Positions 1 through 7,106 of a stretch of 12,861 bases of DNA are shown one piece after another. Positions within the stretch are counted from its first letter, which is position 1, and each line of letters starts with the position of its first letter. Source of the DNA: Flammeovirgaceae bacterium UBA4659 (lineage in GTDB: Bacteria; Bacteroidota; Bacteroidia; Cytophagales; Cyclobacteriaceae). The stretch lies in contig DHLV01000242.1 in the NCBI GenBank assembly GCA_002405445.1, positions 1 through 12,861 on the forward strand. Direction: 5' to 3'. Below the pieces are notes generated by a model. The model had not been told where the DNA came from, made no database searches, and worked only from the letters and a program-made list of their open reading frames with translations. Made by a program: the position numbers and the translations under genes.

Positions 1-804
1 TCTGGAGTATGCTTGGTTTTGAATCAGTAGGTCGTAATTGTAATTGGCTGAGTCGATTTCCAACAAAAAGTCGTGAATCATGGCCTTGTAGTGAAAGGTG
101 CTCAGGTATTGCCGATTGAGCATGTTGGGATCGAACAGACCATTGTTCATGGGAAAATCATTCCGGAGTTTCCAAATGGCAGAATCGAGCATTTTGTTGG
201 CTACAGCAACATTCTCATTTACAGAATTTTTTAAGAATCGAAAGTTCTCGCTCGTGTACACGCGGTTGCGGTGATAAATCCACGCCATGGTGTTGTAAGA
301 GTCGCTGTTAAACTCGATTTGGAAATTCCGATCGCGAATATGGCGCAGCACCTCCATGGCCTTGTCTTGCTTCTCTACGTTTTGATAACAACGCCCAAGG
401 AAATAGGTAATCAACCCATAATCTGAATGATAACGATAGACGGCTGAGTACACACCGTAGTTATTACTTCTGGTACGCAATTCGCGGTCGTAATCGTGTT
501 CTATTTTTGCAAGTGCCTTTTGCAACGGAATGCTTGCTTTATTAAAACCTAATTCATCGTTTGCTCGATAGAAAAGATAGGCACCCTCCAGCATGTGGCC
601 GAGGTAGTAGTTGCTGTCCATCCGGACGAACTTACGAGCTTTCTCGTAAGTCTTTACATCGTCAAAATTCCCTTCTCGCTCTCGGTCTATTTGGTCGCGA
701 ATGGAGTTTTGACCGTAGCTGTAAGAGTAGACAAGTACAAGTGCAATTATTTTTAACCGGAGAGAACCCAGAGGGACACAGAGGGTAATCTTGGCAGCAA
801 ACAT
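1..804 (-). CDS. Exported protein, possibly TPR-like, C-terminus beyond window edge
   Basis: The frame is open for 268 codons from an ATG at 804 to the window edge, so the C-terminus is missing. I do not recognise a named family. The residues after the signal are helical and rich in aromatic and charged positions (for example YYLGHMLEGAYLFYRAND and YGLITYFLGRCYQN), spaced much as in tetratricopeptide repeats; that reading is an inference. A hydrophobic segment at about residues 19-28 followed by SYSYGQ looks like a signal peptide, so the protein is probably periplasmic or outer-membrane associated. Codons 8-18 lie inside the left inverted repeat at 750-783, so the N-terminus is partly repeat-derived and the original start was probably near codon 17. 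It lies 10 bases after the GxxExxY stop and is the last visible gene of the moxR operon. Confidence 0.75.
   Translation of the reverse strand, partial: MFAAKITLCVPLGSLRLKIIALVLVYSYSYGQNSIRDQIDREREGNFDDVKTYEKARKFVRMDSNYYLGHMLEGAYLFYRANDELGFNKASIPLQKALAKIEHDYDRELRTRSNNYGVYSAVYRYHSDYGLITYFLGRCYQNVEKQDKAMEVLRHIRDRNFQIEFNSDSYNTMAWIYHRNRVYTSENFRFLKNSVNENVAVANKMLDSAIWKLRNDFPMNNGLFDPNMLNRQYLSTFHYKAMIHDFLLEIDSANYNYDLLIQNQAYSR
750..783. repeat. Left arm of inverted repeat around GxxExxY gene
   Basis: On the plus strand this arm begins TTTTTAACC and continues with purine-rich AGAG/ACAGAG units. Aligned without gaps to the reverse complement of 1194-1227, it matches at 27 of 34 positions by my count, including nine identical bases at the outer end. 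It lies inside the 5' coding region of the minus-strand exported protein and encodes its residues 8-18. Confidence 0.8.
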
Positions 805-814
805 GAATTTATCC

Positions 815-1192
815 TTAATATCCATTGGCAACTCGTTTTATTCCACTTCTTAGTTTAAGGACATTAAAATTTAACAAAAGGCCAATTCTGTTATTGGTTA
901 GGCGCAGATAAGTTAGTATTTGTGCCAAGTGGATGTCATTGAGCGCGTCCACACATTTTATTTCCACGACAATTTGATTCTCTACCAATAAATCAATTCG
1001 ATAACCGCAATCTAGTTTTACATCTTCATAGATTAGTGGTAACGCTTTCTCTTTTTCAACAAACAGTTCGTTCTTGACCAATTCATAATGGAGACAATTT
1101 TTATAGGCTGATTCTAGCAATCCAGGACCTAGGGTTTTGTGAACTTTAATGGCACATTCAATTACAATACTTGTCAATTCATTGTCTTCCAT
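815..1192 (-). CDS. GxxExxY family protein (PD-(D/E)XK nuclease-like)
   Basis: This complete protein of 125 residues matches the usual length of the GxxExxY family. The naming motif is at residues 24-30 (GLLESAY: G24, E27, Y30). A PD-(D/E)XK-type core is visible as D67 in YRIDLLV, followed by E77 and K79 in VVEIK and a helix containing H88 and Q91. The putative catalytic residues are all present, which suggests an active fold rather than a relic. The family's biochemical role is not established to my knowledge; nuclease activity is inferred from the fold. The gene follows moxR after 36 bases, nearly all of them the right inverted repeat, and is followed after 10 bases by the exported protein. 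It is AT-richer than its neighbours, so it was probably acquired. Confidence 0.92.
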   Translation of the reverse strand: MEDNELTSIVIECAIKVHKTLGPGLLESAYKNCLHYELVKNELFVEKEKALPLIYEDVKLDCGYRIDLLVENQIVVEIKCVDALNDIHLAQILTYLRLTNNRIGLLLNFNVLKLRSGIKRVANGY

Positions 1193-1193
1193 T

Positions 1194-1227
1194 CTCTGTG
1201 CTGCTCTGTGTCCTCTGTGGTTAAAAA
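1194..1227. repeat. Right arm of inverted repeat around GxxExxY gene
   Basis: The reverse complement starts TTTTTAACC and carries three ACAGAG units spaced 9-10 bases apart. It pairs with the arm at 750-783 (27 of 34 matches). It fills almost the whole gap between the moxR stop (1229-1231) and the GxxExxY ATG (1190-1192), so its last AGAGA stretch sits where a ribosome-binding site for that gene would be. Confidence 0.8.
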
Positions 1228-1228
1228 T

Positions 1229-2215
1229 TTACTTCTTCATCCCAATCCCCAACTTCGCCAGCTTATTTACTTCCGCATCTACAATTTGTTGCAATGCTGT
1301 TTTAGATGCTTCGCGATTGCGGAACACCATTCGGTGATGCAGGACAGGTTGCGCCAATGCGCGCACGTCATCTTCAATTACGTAGTCGCGTTGGTTGACC
1401 AACGCCCATGCCTTTAAACATTTGATGAACGTAATGCCACCACGTGTAGAGCAGCCCAATGCAATTTCGGTGTGATTTCGTGTAGCCTGCACCAATCGCA
1501 CGATGGCTTTTACGATTTCGGGATGCACGTACACGTTCTCAGCTTCTTTCTGCAGTTGAATAATATCATGGTAGGTGAGCACTTGCTTCACCGTGTTTTT
1601 CATATCACCGATTTTCAAGTAGTTAGTGTAGATATCAAACTCCACCTCTTCCGTTACGTAGCCAAAAGAAATCTTCATGTAAAAGCGGTCGAGCTGAGCA
1701 GCAGGTAACGGATACGTGCCCTCCATCTCAATCGGGTTTTGCGTGGCGATGGTGAAAAAGAATTGGTCGAGCGGAAAAGTGGTCTCGCCTACCGAAATCT
1801 GATTTTCAGCCATACATTCCAATAACGCGCTTTGCACTTTTGGTGAAGCACGGTTAATCTCATCGGCTAACAGTACATGTGTGAACAGCGGCCCTTTTTT
1901 GAAAACGAAGTCTTTTTTCATGTCATCAAAAATGTAAGAACCGATCAAATCCATTGGCAGCAAATCGGGTGTGAACTGGATGCGCTTGAATGCTACACCA
2001 CCACCCGCTTGGTGGAAATCGACCACACCTTCGCTGATAGATTGCGCAAGGGTTTTTGCCAACACTGTTTTGCCAGCACCTGGATTATCTTCGAGCAGAA
2101 TGTGGCCGCGCGCCAGCAGGGCTGTTACCACATACTTGATTTGCTGTGGTTTGCCGCGAATGATGGTTTCAATGTTTTCAGTTAAAGACTTAAGTTTCTT
2201 AATGGAATCGGTCAT
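1229..2215 (-). CDS. MoxR-type AAA+ ATPase
   Basis: This 328-residue protein is a full-length member of the MoxR (AAA_3) family, cytoplasmic ATPases thought to act as chaperone-like remodelling factors for partner proteins encoded nearby. Walker A is at 43-50 (DNPGAGKT), Walker B at about 114-119 (VLLADE, followed by INRA), and sensor 1 at 157-161 (ATQNP). The MoxR signature EGTYPLPAAQLDRF is at 165-178, and the sensor 2 region is GCSTRG at 254-259. Compared with the usual MoxR sequence as I remember it, about 14 extra residues ending in HQAGGGVA lie between the Walker A helix and FKRIQFTPDLLP. The start overlaps the transglutaminase-like gene's stop as ATGA, which implies coupled translation. 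DUF58 and transglutaminase partners upstream are typical of the family. The gene symbol varies between genomes, so none is given. Confidence 0.95.
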   Translation of the reverse strand: MTDSIKKLKSLTENIETIIRGKPQQIKYVVTALLARGHILLEDNPGAGKTVLAKTLAQSISEGVVDFHQAGGGVAFKRIQFTPDLLPMDLIGSYIFDDMKKDFVFKKGPLFTHVLLADEINRASPKVQSALLECMAENQISVGETTFPLDQFFFTIATQNPIEMEGTYPLPAAQLDRFYMKISFGYVTEEVEFDIYTNYLKIGDMKNTVKQVLTYHDIIQLQKEAENVYVHPEIVKAIVRLVQATRNHTEIALGCSTRGGITFIKCLKAWALVNQRDYVIEDDVRALAQPVLHHRMVFRNREASKTALQQIVDAEVNKLAKLGIGMKK

Positions 2216-4917
2216 AAAGTTTTTGTTTCGGGTTCAGAAGAAATAGGTGTTTGAAAATAACGACTTGCTCGCATGATGTTAAAGTAATTCAAAATTGTTT
2301 TGAGAACTCCCTTTTTTGCTCTCACCGATGCAGCCACCTTGTTGGCAAATTGATGAAGTGTGTCGGCATCTCCCTCTCGTACCACACCATTTGAATACTT
2401 TAACCGCAAATACATCCGCATAAAGTCTGCAAAACCAACGTGAAGATTGGGGTCAATGGTTTTTTCTGCATACTCCAATGGAGTTTCGGTTTCACGTTCA
2501 AAGCCAGCCATGTGAAAACGGTATAAGCTAGCGCGGTATACATGGTCTGCTTTGGCGCTTACATCTTTTGCGAGAGCAATCTGCACCAAGCGATAGAATA
2601 AATACAACAGTGGCAATAACAAGATCACCAGCAACAAACCAACCAAAACTTTGCCCGCCATCCAAGCCATTTCTTGCCACGTCATCTTCTTCTCCTGTTG
2701 TTGAGCCGAGCGCCCTTTTTCATTTCGCGGCTTTTCTTCCTTTTTCTTTGCGCGAATGTGAATTTCATCTGCAACGATAGGCGAAGGAAAATTTTCGATC
2801 TGCAGTTCAATCGCAACACCGGCTCGCGGCTGGGGTATTTTTTTGGCTTCGTCCTTATAGGAAACAATGATGACTGAATCCCCGGGCTTCAATGCAGCGA
2901 GTGTGGTGTCTCGTTCATGATACAACACGCGGCAGAGTGAAGCATCTACATTTTTTGTAAAAGTCTTGTTGAGTTGGTGTGGATTGTTGAAGTAAATCAA
3001 CTCGCGAAAGGCGGCATCCAGCTTCTTGGCTTCTGCATCAACCGATTCTGCTTTTGCGTTGAGCACCAACCACGGCTCGGGTGGAGGCAGCGGTGGAGTG
3101 CCATCTGGCTTGGGTGCGCTCCGCTGATCTTCGTTGCCGATGGTCATGTCAAAATCAAGCCAGCCATAGCCGGGGAAGTATACTTGTGTCCAAGCATGGG
3201 CCTGGCTTGCATAGAACCAATACCAGCCTTTGTTCTTGTCGCTACGGTTTACAGTGGCAAACCCCGTGGTGAAGCGCGTGGGTATGCCCAGCGCGCGCAG
3301 CATGAAGTGCGAAGCACCGGCATAGTAGGTGCAGTAGCCTGCATGTGTTTTGAAAAGAAAATCGTACAGCATTTTTGAACTGGGGATGTTGGGGTCATCC
3401 ACTGCACCGGCCTTAAGGGTATAACGAAACACACGTTTGCCATTTTCATTCCGTTGCAGAAAGTAATCACGTACAGCCAAAACCTTGTCAACGGGTGTGG
3501 CATCTTTTGGCGCCAGTTTCTGTGCCAGTTGCGCGATAGAGTCATAAATACCACCGGTGGGCATTTGTGTGTAGTACTCAAAAACCGCCCGATCAGTACC
3601 CCGGTAGTTTCTGACAGTACGCAACTCATCGTGGCGTTGATCCTGCAAAGGCTCAAGCATTGGGCTGGCAGATATGTTGTATACGAAATAGGCATTGTTC
3701 AGCTCGCTGGCGTAGGCGTAAATCTTGTAGGCAGACAAAAATGTTTTCTGGAAATCTTTTTCAACCGGTATGGTTTGGATGGAGAAAACACTGGATGGCC
3801 CCAGTACAGAATGTTTCCAGGTGTTTTCGGATAAATACACTTGCGCCTCAACAATTTTTCGGAACTTGGTGGCCAACGATTTGCGTACAATGGAGGTGTC
3901 GGTAAATGAATAATACATCGGCAAATGCGTGGGGTCTGCCTCAATTTCATCAAAAGAGGGGATGTTTACATCTCTGGTGAAACTCTCTTTGACCGGGTCG
4001 TAGCGCGTGAGGTAGTGGTACACAAAATAGAGTGGTATCGGCTCGCCATCCGGGAAGAAATTATCGAGTTTACTGCAGAACATCAGTTTGTCTGATTGGC
4101 TCATTTTGGAGTTCACCCGCATGGTGTCTTTTAATCGATAGCCGTCATCGCCCTTGCCACCCTTGCCTCGCTCCATCAGCCCGTTGCGTTCATCGTAGTT
4201 GTCTTTGTCTTTTTTTCCGCTGCCATCTTTACCTTTTGCGCCACGGGCTGCCAATTCTTTTTCCACCGCTTTTACTTCACCCTTCAGCAGTGAGTCCGTA
4301 ATCACGAATGCGAGCAAAATCAATATCATAAAGGCTGCCAACCTACCCACCAATTTTAATGCCTTTGCCCATGACAAATCAATGTCGACATCCAGCACTG
4401 GCGCGAGAAACAGCATGTACAATCCGTACAGCACCGCGGGAAAAAGGTGTAACAGAATATACCCTAAACTGATATCGATGGTATCTGAAATGGCCACCAG
4501 TGTGACAACAGAAAAGAGGGCGGCAATAATGATGTATGACCATTTGATGCGGGCTAACAAAAACCCAAACGCCCAACCAAAAATAAAAAGTGTTGAAAAA
4601 AGCAGGAAACGTGCATTGGCATATAACACATCAAATTCTCCGGGCAATTGGTTGATAGCCTTTTCAAACAGCCAATACACAAACCATACCAACACGATGG
4701 TGATGGCAAGCCGTGCGCCATAGTAGTATAATGTGTATGCCAGCGTAATGCCCAGTGTAAAGTATACCGTTTGGCTAATGATGCCGGTGTTGAGTGACGT
4801 GTACGAAAAACTGACAAGCCTAAGTGTGACGTAACCGATGAGTACCGTGGGCAGCACCACCAGCACCCAGCGGATGAGAAGTTGTTGAAATTTTTCTTGA
4901 TTCAGAATGGTCTTCAT
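2212..4917 (-). CDS. Membrane transglutaminase-like protein with C-terminal tail
   Basis: This 901-residue integral membrane protein belongs to the transglutaminase-like (cysteine protease fold) families encoded beside MoxR and DUF58. About six hydrophobic segments lie between residues 14 and 210. A Gly/Lys/Asp-rich linker follows at about 222-262, then a large presumably periplasmic region. The transglutaminase core carries a complete catalytic triad: C529 in THAGYCTYY, H574 in SQAHAWTQVY and D588 in GWLDFDMT. A proline-rich stretch (about 601-616) follows. A final membrane segment lies at about 753-778, with a tail (about 790-860, containing ETPLEYAEKT) that resembles DUF4129-type tails. 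The substrate is unknown; envelope peptide or protein processing is an inference. The gene overlaps its neighbours on both sides by ATGA (4914-4917 and 2212-2215), so it is the middle gene of a coupled operon. Confidence 0.93.
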   Translation of the reverse strand: MKTILNQEKFQQLLIRWVLVVLPTVLIGYVTLRLVSFSYTSLNTGIISQTVYFTLGITLAYTLYYYGARLAITIVLVWFVYWLFEKAINQLPGEFDVLYANARFLLFSTLFIFGWAFGFLLARIKWSYIIIAALFSVVTLVAISDTIDISLGYILLHLFPAVLYGLYMLFLAPVLDVDIDLSWAKALKLVGRLAAFMILILLAFVITDSLLKGEVKAVEKELAARGAKGKDGSGKKDKDNYDERNGLMERGKGGKGDDGYRLKDTMRVNSKMSQSDKLMFCSKLDNFFPDGEPIPLYFVYHYLTRYDPVKESFTRDVNIPSFDEIEADPTHLPMYYSFTDTSIVRKSLATKFRKIVEAQVYLSENTWKHSVLGPSSVFSIQTIPVEKDFQKTFLSAYKIYAYASELNNAYFVYNISASPMLEPLQDQRHDELRTVRNYRGTDRAVFEYYTQMPTGGIYDSIAQLAQKLAPKDATPVDKVLAVRDYFLQRNENGKRVFRYTLKAGAVDDPNIPSSKMLYDFLFKTHAGYCTYYAGASHFMLRALGIPTRFTTGFATVNRSDKNKGWYWFYASQAHAWTQVYFPGYGWLDFDMTIGNEDQRSAPKPDGTPPLPPPEPWLVLNAKAESVDAEAKKLDAAFRELIYFNNPHQLNKTFTKNVDASLCRVLYHERDTTLAALKPGDSVIIVSYKDEAKKIPQPRAGVAIELQIENFPSPIVADEIHIRAKKKEEKPRNEKGRSAQQQEKKMTWQEMAWMAGKVLVGLLLVILLLPLLYLFYRLVQIALAKDVSAKADHVYRASLYRFHMAGFERETETPLEYAEKTIDPNLHVGFADFMRMYLRLKYSNGVVREGDADTLHQFANKVAASVRAKKGVLKTILNYFNIMRASRYFQTPISSEPETKTL

Positions 4918-6308
4918 TTGTCAAAAGCAATCGTTGAAGTAAGCCAGGTGTTGTCTCGCGTTTTTAACAAGGCAGCAATTTCTTTTTCGTTTCTGAGCAA
5001 ATCTCTGCGAAGGGATGAGAGCAACCAGGGTTGACGCAGATGATCCGCGTGTTTGGTTTCGGGTTTAAAGAAGATATCCTTGACAGATATTTGAAACGGA
5101 GAAGGAATGGCATCTGATAACTTGATCACCACCAACGGTACTGACGTGGGTAGGTTTTTCAGCAATGTTTCTATTTCGTTAGACGCTACCAACGATGTAA
5201 GGCATATAAACGCAGCATTACCGGCTTTAACAAAAGCCGATGGGGTTACTTGATTTTGCCACTGGCCAGCGGTGATCTGAAACAGCTCACCTTTCTTTTC
5301 ATTCACGCCTGCCAGTTTGGGCACCTCTTGGTCTTGGGGTAGGCGCACTTCATAGCCGTTGCGCTGCAGGGCTTCAAACAGATTGCGCACTTTGTCTTTA
5401 TACACGTTCAATAGCTCAGTTTCAAAGATGCCCTTTGTAGGGTGTGAGCTAAAAAAACAAACATAAAAGTAGAGGTGCGATGCGTAAGGGTCTTTGGTTT
5501 CGGGTATCCGTACTACCAGTTGCCCGCTTTTGGCGTATATCTTCCACACAATGCGCTGGATGTTATCGCCCATCTCAAATTCCTTATAGTTGACGTGCTC
5601 ACCTTCTACACGTTTTGGAATGTCGATGCGGTAGGTTTGCTCTTCGGTAGCGTTGGGTTGTGCCCGCACTGTGGCAGGCGCCAGTGTAACCGGGAGCGTA
5701 ATCAATTGGTGTGTGAACGGTAAACTTACCGGCAGTGAAAGCAGGCCGAGCATATCGCGAAACGATACGAGTACAGATTGCACATCATAAATACCGCGAT
5801 CGTGCAGCAACGTTTGCCCTGTGCCTGTAATCCCTTTGCGCCACCATTGACGAGGCTGTTGTATGCCGGAATCCAACAAAACGGGCTCGCTTATTTTCTT
5901 CTCAGCGAAAACCAACCTTGCATTAACAGTGCCCAACAAAGGCCGAAACAAGTTGCCCACGAGCGCGATGGTCAACGATACTTTGCCGGCCTCCGCCTGT
6001 TGCCCATCGCCCAACTTTGCTTGAATGTTTATTTTCTTGTTTTGGCACAAGTTCAAGAAATACCCCCAGGTCAAAAGCACGGTAAGCATGCTGAGAACCG
6101 TCAACCCGACAAATGCAATGAGCACGAATTTCATAAACACGCCCATCACCAGCCAAATGTTGGAATCATCTTGCCCGTATTCCTCCTTTAACCAAACGTT
6201 TACCAAGGCCAACGCAACCAGTGCGCCCAGCAATTGCCACCTTACACCAGCCCAAACAGACCAATAGTGTAACTTTTGTAGAAAAGACGACAGGTGGATG
6301 GATGGCAT
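4914..6308 (-). CDS. DUF58 domain membrane protein
   Basis: I chose the ATG at 6308 (464 residues). The frame extends to a TTG at 6335, which would add nine residues (MNILHTVSK), but that start would overlap the best promoter candidate. Two hydrophobic segments lie near the N-terminus (about residues 25-40 and 53-82 from the ATG), followed by a soluble domain. The DUF58 signature is clear at about 240-270 (KEFEMGDNIQRIVWK followed by SGQLVVR). In DUF58 proteins the next strand normally carries a DxSxS-like metal-binding motif of a von Willebrand A-like fold; here it reads LYFYVCFFSSHP, without the aspartate. The family works with MoxR ATPases in envelope-related processes, with details mostly unknown. 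This is the first gene of the minus-strand operon, and its TGA overlaps the next ATG. Confidence 0.9.
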   Translation of the reverse strand: MPSIHLSSFLQKLHYWSVWAGVRWQLLGALVALALVNVWLKEEYGQDDSNIWLVMGVFMKFVLIAFVGLTVLSMLTVLLTWGYFLNLCQNKKINIQAKLGDGQQAEAGKVSLTIALVGNLFRPLLGTVNARLVFAEKKISEPVLLDSGIQQPRQWWRKGITGTGQTLLHDRGIYDVQSVLVSFRDMLGLLSLPVSLPFTHQLITLPVTLAPATVRAQPNATEEQTYRIDIPKRVEGEHVNYKEFEMGDNIQRIVWKIYAKSGQLVVRIPETKDPYASHLYFYVCFFSSHPTKGIFETELLNVYKDKVRNLFEALQRNGYEVRLPQDQEVPKLAGVNEKKGELFQITAGQWQNQVTPSAFVKAGNAAFICLTSLVASNEIETLLKNLPTSVPLVVIKLSDAIPSPFQISVKDIFFKPETKHADHLRQPWLLSSLRRDLLRNEKEIAALLKTRDNTWLTSTIAFDK

Positions 6309-6336
6309 TTTAGACACAGTGTGCAAAATATTCAAA

Positions 6337-6365
6337 AAAAATTATCCGTGCATTATGGAATTCAA
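6337..6365 (-). promoter_or_regulatory. Candidate promoter of the DUF58-transglutaminase-moxR operon
   Basis: On the minus strand, TTG (6363-6365) is followed after 18 bases by TAATTTTT (6337-6344), which matches the Bacteroidota -7 consensus TAnnTTTG at seven of eight positions. It lies 28 bases before the ATG at 6308. The region is AT-rich, so a chance match is possible. Confidence 0.35.
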
Positions 6366-6401
6366 CAATCACCGACATCCCTACAGTAAACTTCTATACC
6401 A

Positions 6402-7106
6402 ATGTCAGGATCAATGTTGTCTGTGCCCAGGCCTTGCCATGAAAAATGGGATCGCTTTACGCCCACAAAAAACGGGGCATTTTGCGGCAGTTGTCAAAAG
6501 GAAGTGATCGATTTCACCAACTGGACCGATGGCGAAATCAAAGATTATTTTGCAAAGCGAACTGGCCCCGTTTGCGGGCGGTTAAAACAAAGTCAGCTAA
6601 CCACACACGTGCCGGATAAAAAACACCAGCTTTCAAAGTGGATGACAGTGTTTACACTGGTGCTTTTGATGGTGACCAAAAGCGCACAAGGTCAGCCGAA
6701 AGGCAGAATTCAAGATACGGTAGAAGTTGATCAGCGAACCCGCAAATCTGTCAACCATTCTACAGACAAACACTGGATTGTAACCGGCACCGTGGTAGAT
6801 GAAAATCGAGTGCCGCTTCCGGGGGTAAATGTGGTGCAAAAGAATTCTGTTAACGGCACAGTAACGGATGTTGAAGGCAATTTCAGATTAATGATTGGCC
6901 AACCAAAAGTCAGCGAAGTAATTTCGGCTTCCTTTATCGGATTTACGACAACCGATACATTAATTTATCAGTCACAGCACGTGGTCATTCGCATGAAAAC
7001 AGATGTTGCTGCATTGCATGAGGTAGTGGTGGTGGGCGGTGTTTGTGCAAGGCCGAATGTTTTTAGGAGAATCTGGTGGGAGATCAAGCGTGTTTTCCAG
7101 CGCTGA
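6402..7106 (+). CDS. Membrane protein with cysteine motif and carboxypeptidase-regulatory-like domain
   Basis: A 234-residue protein of a type common in Bacteroidota. The N-terminal part, probably cytoplasmic, has a conserved-looking box: C12 and W16 in PCHEKW, C28 and C31 in FCGSC, then VIDFTNWTDGEIKDYF and C58. The cysteines could bind a metal, but this is not shown. A single hydrophobic segment (about 80-92) crosses the membrane. Residues about 126-199 form a carboxypeptidase-regulatory-like beta-sandwich (VTGTVVDENRVPLPGVNV, NGTVTDVEGNF, SASFIGF), the domain that also precedes SusC-type TonB receptors. LHEVVVVGG (205-213) resembles the start of a SusC plug, but the protein ends 21 residues later in a basic, aromatic tail. 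Its role is unknown. The start matches the usual position before the cysteine box. It lies divergent to the DUF58 operon, and I see no convincing promoter for it. Confidence 0.82.
   Translation: MSGSMLSVPRPCHEKWDRFTPTKNGAFCGSCQKEVIDFTNWTDGEIKDYFAKRTGPVCGRLKQSQLTTHVPDKKHQLSKWMTVFTLVLLMVTKSAQGQPKGRIQDTVEVDQRTRKSVNHSTDKHWIVTGTVVDENRVPLPGVNVVQKNSVNGTVTDVEGNFRLMIGQPKVSEVISASFIGFTTTDTLIYQSQHVVIRMKTDVAALHEVVVVGGVCARPNVFRRIWWEIKRVFQR

Larger units (their letters stand above)
750..1227. mobile_element. Putative GxxExxY cassette bounded by inverted repeats
   Basis: A 478-bp segment consists of a 34-bp imperfect inverted repeat enclosing one small PD-(D/E)XK-like gene. The right arm ends 1 base from the moxR stop codon, and the left arm ends inside the signal-peptide codons of the next operon gene. 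This looks like insertion into a compact operon whose other junctions are 4-base overlaps. Base composition supports a foreign origin: 841-1140 is about 36% G+C by hand count, against about 50% in two sampled 60-base lines of moxR. I see no clear target-site duplication and no transposase, so how it moves is unknown, and mobility itself is an inference. Confidence 0.45.

Noticed and set aside
561..788. Open frame on the plus strand of 75 codons
   Set aside because: It lies opposite the much longer minus-strand exported-protein frame, which has a signal peptide and no interruption to the window edge. The plus-strand translation looks random.
740..1231. Target-site duplication around the GxxExxY cassette
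   Set aside because: The flanks are both A/T-rich, but I could not find a convincing direct repeat adjoining the two arms.
4199..4723. Plus-strand open frame of 174 codons opposite the transglutaminase-like gene
   Set aside because: It is antisense to the membrane-segment region, and its Ser/Asn/Thr-rich composition is the expected shadow of hydrophobic codons.
6308..6335. TTG at 6335 as the DUF58 protein start
   Set aside because: It would add nine residues but uses a rare start codon and would overlap the best promoter candidate; the ATG at 6308 is more likely.
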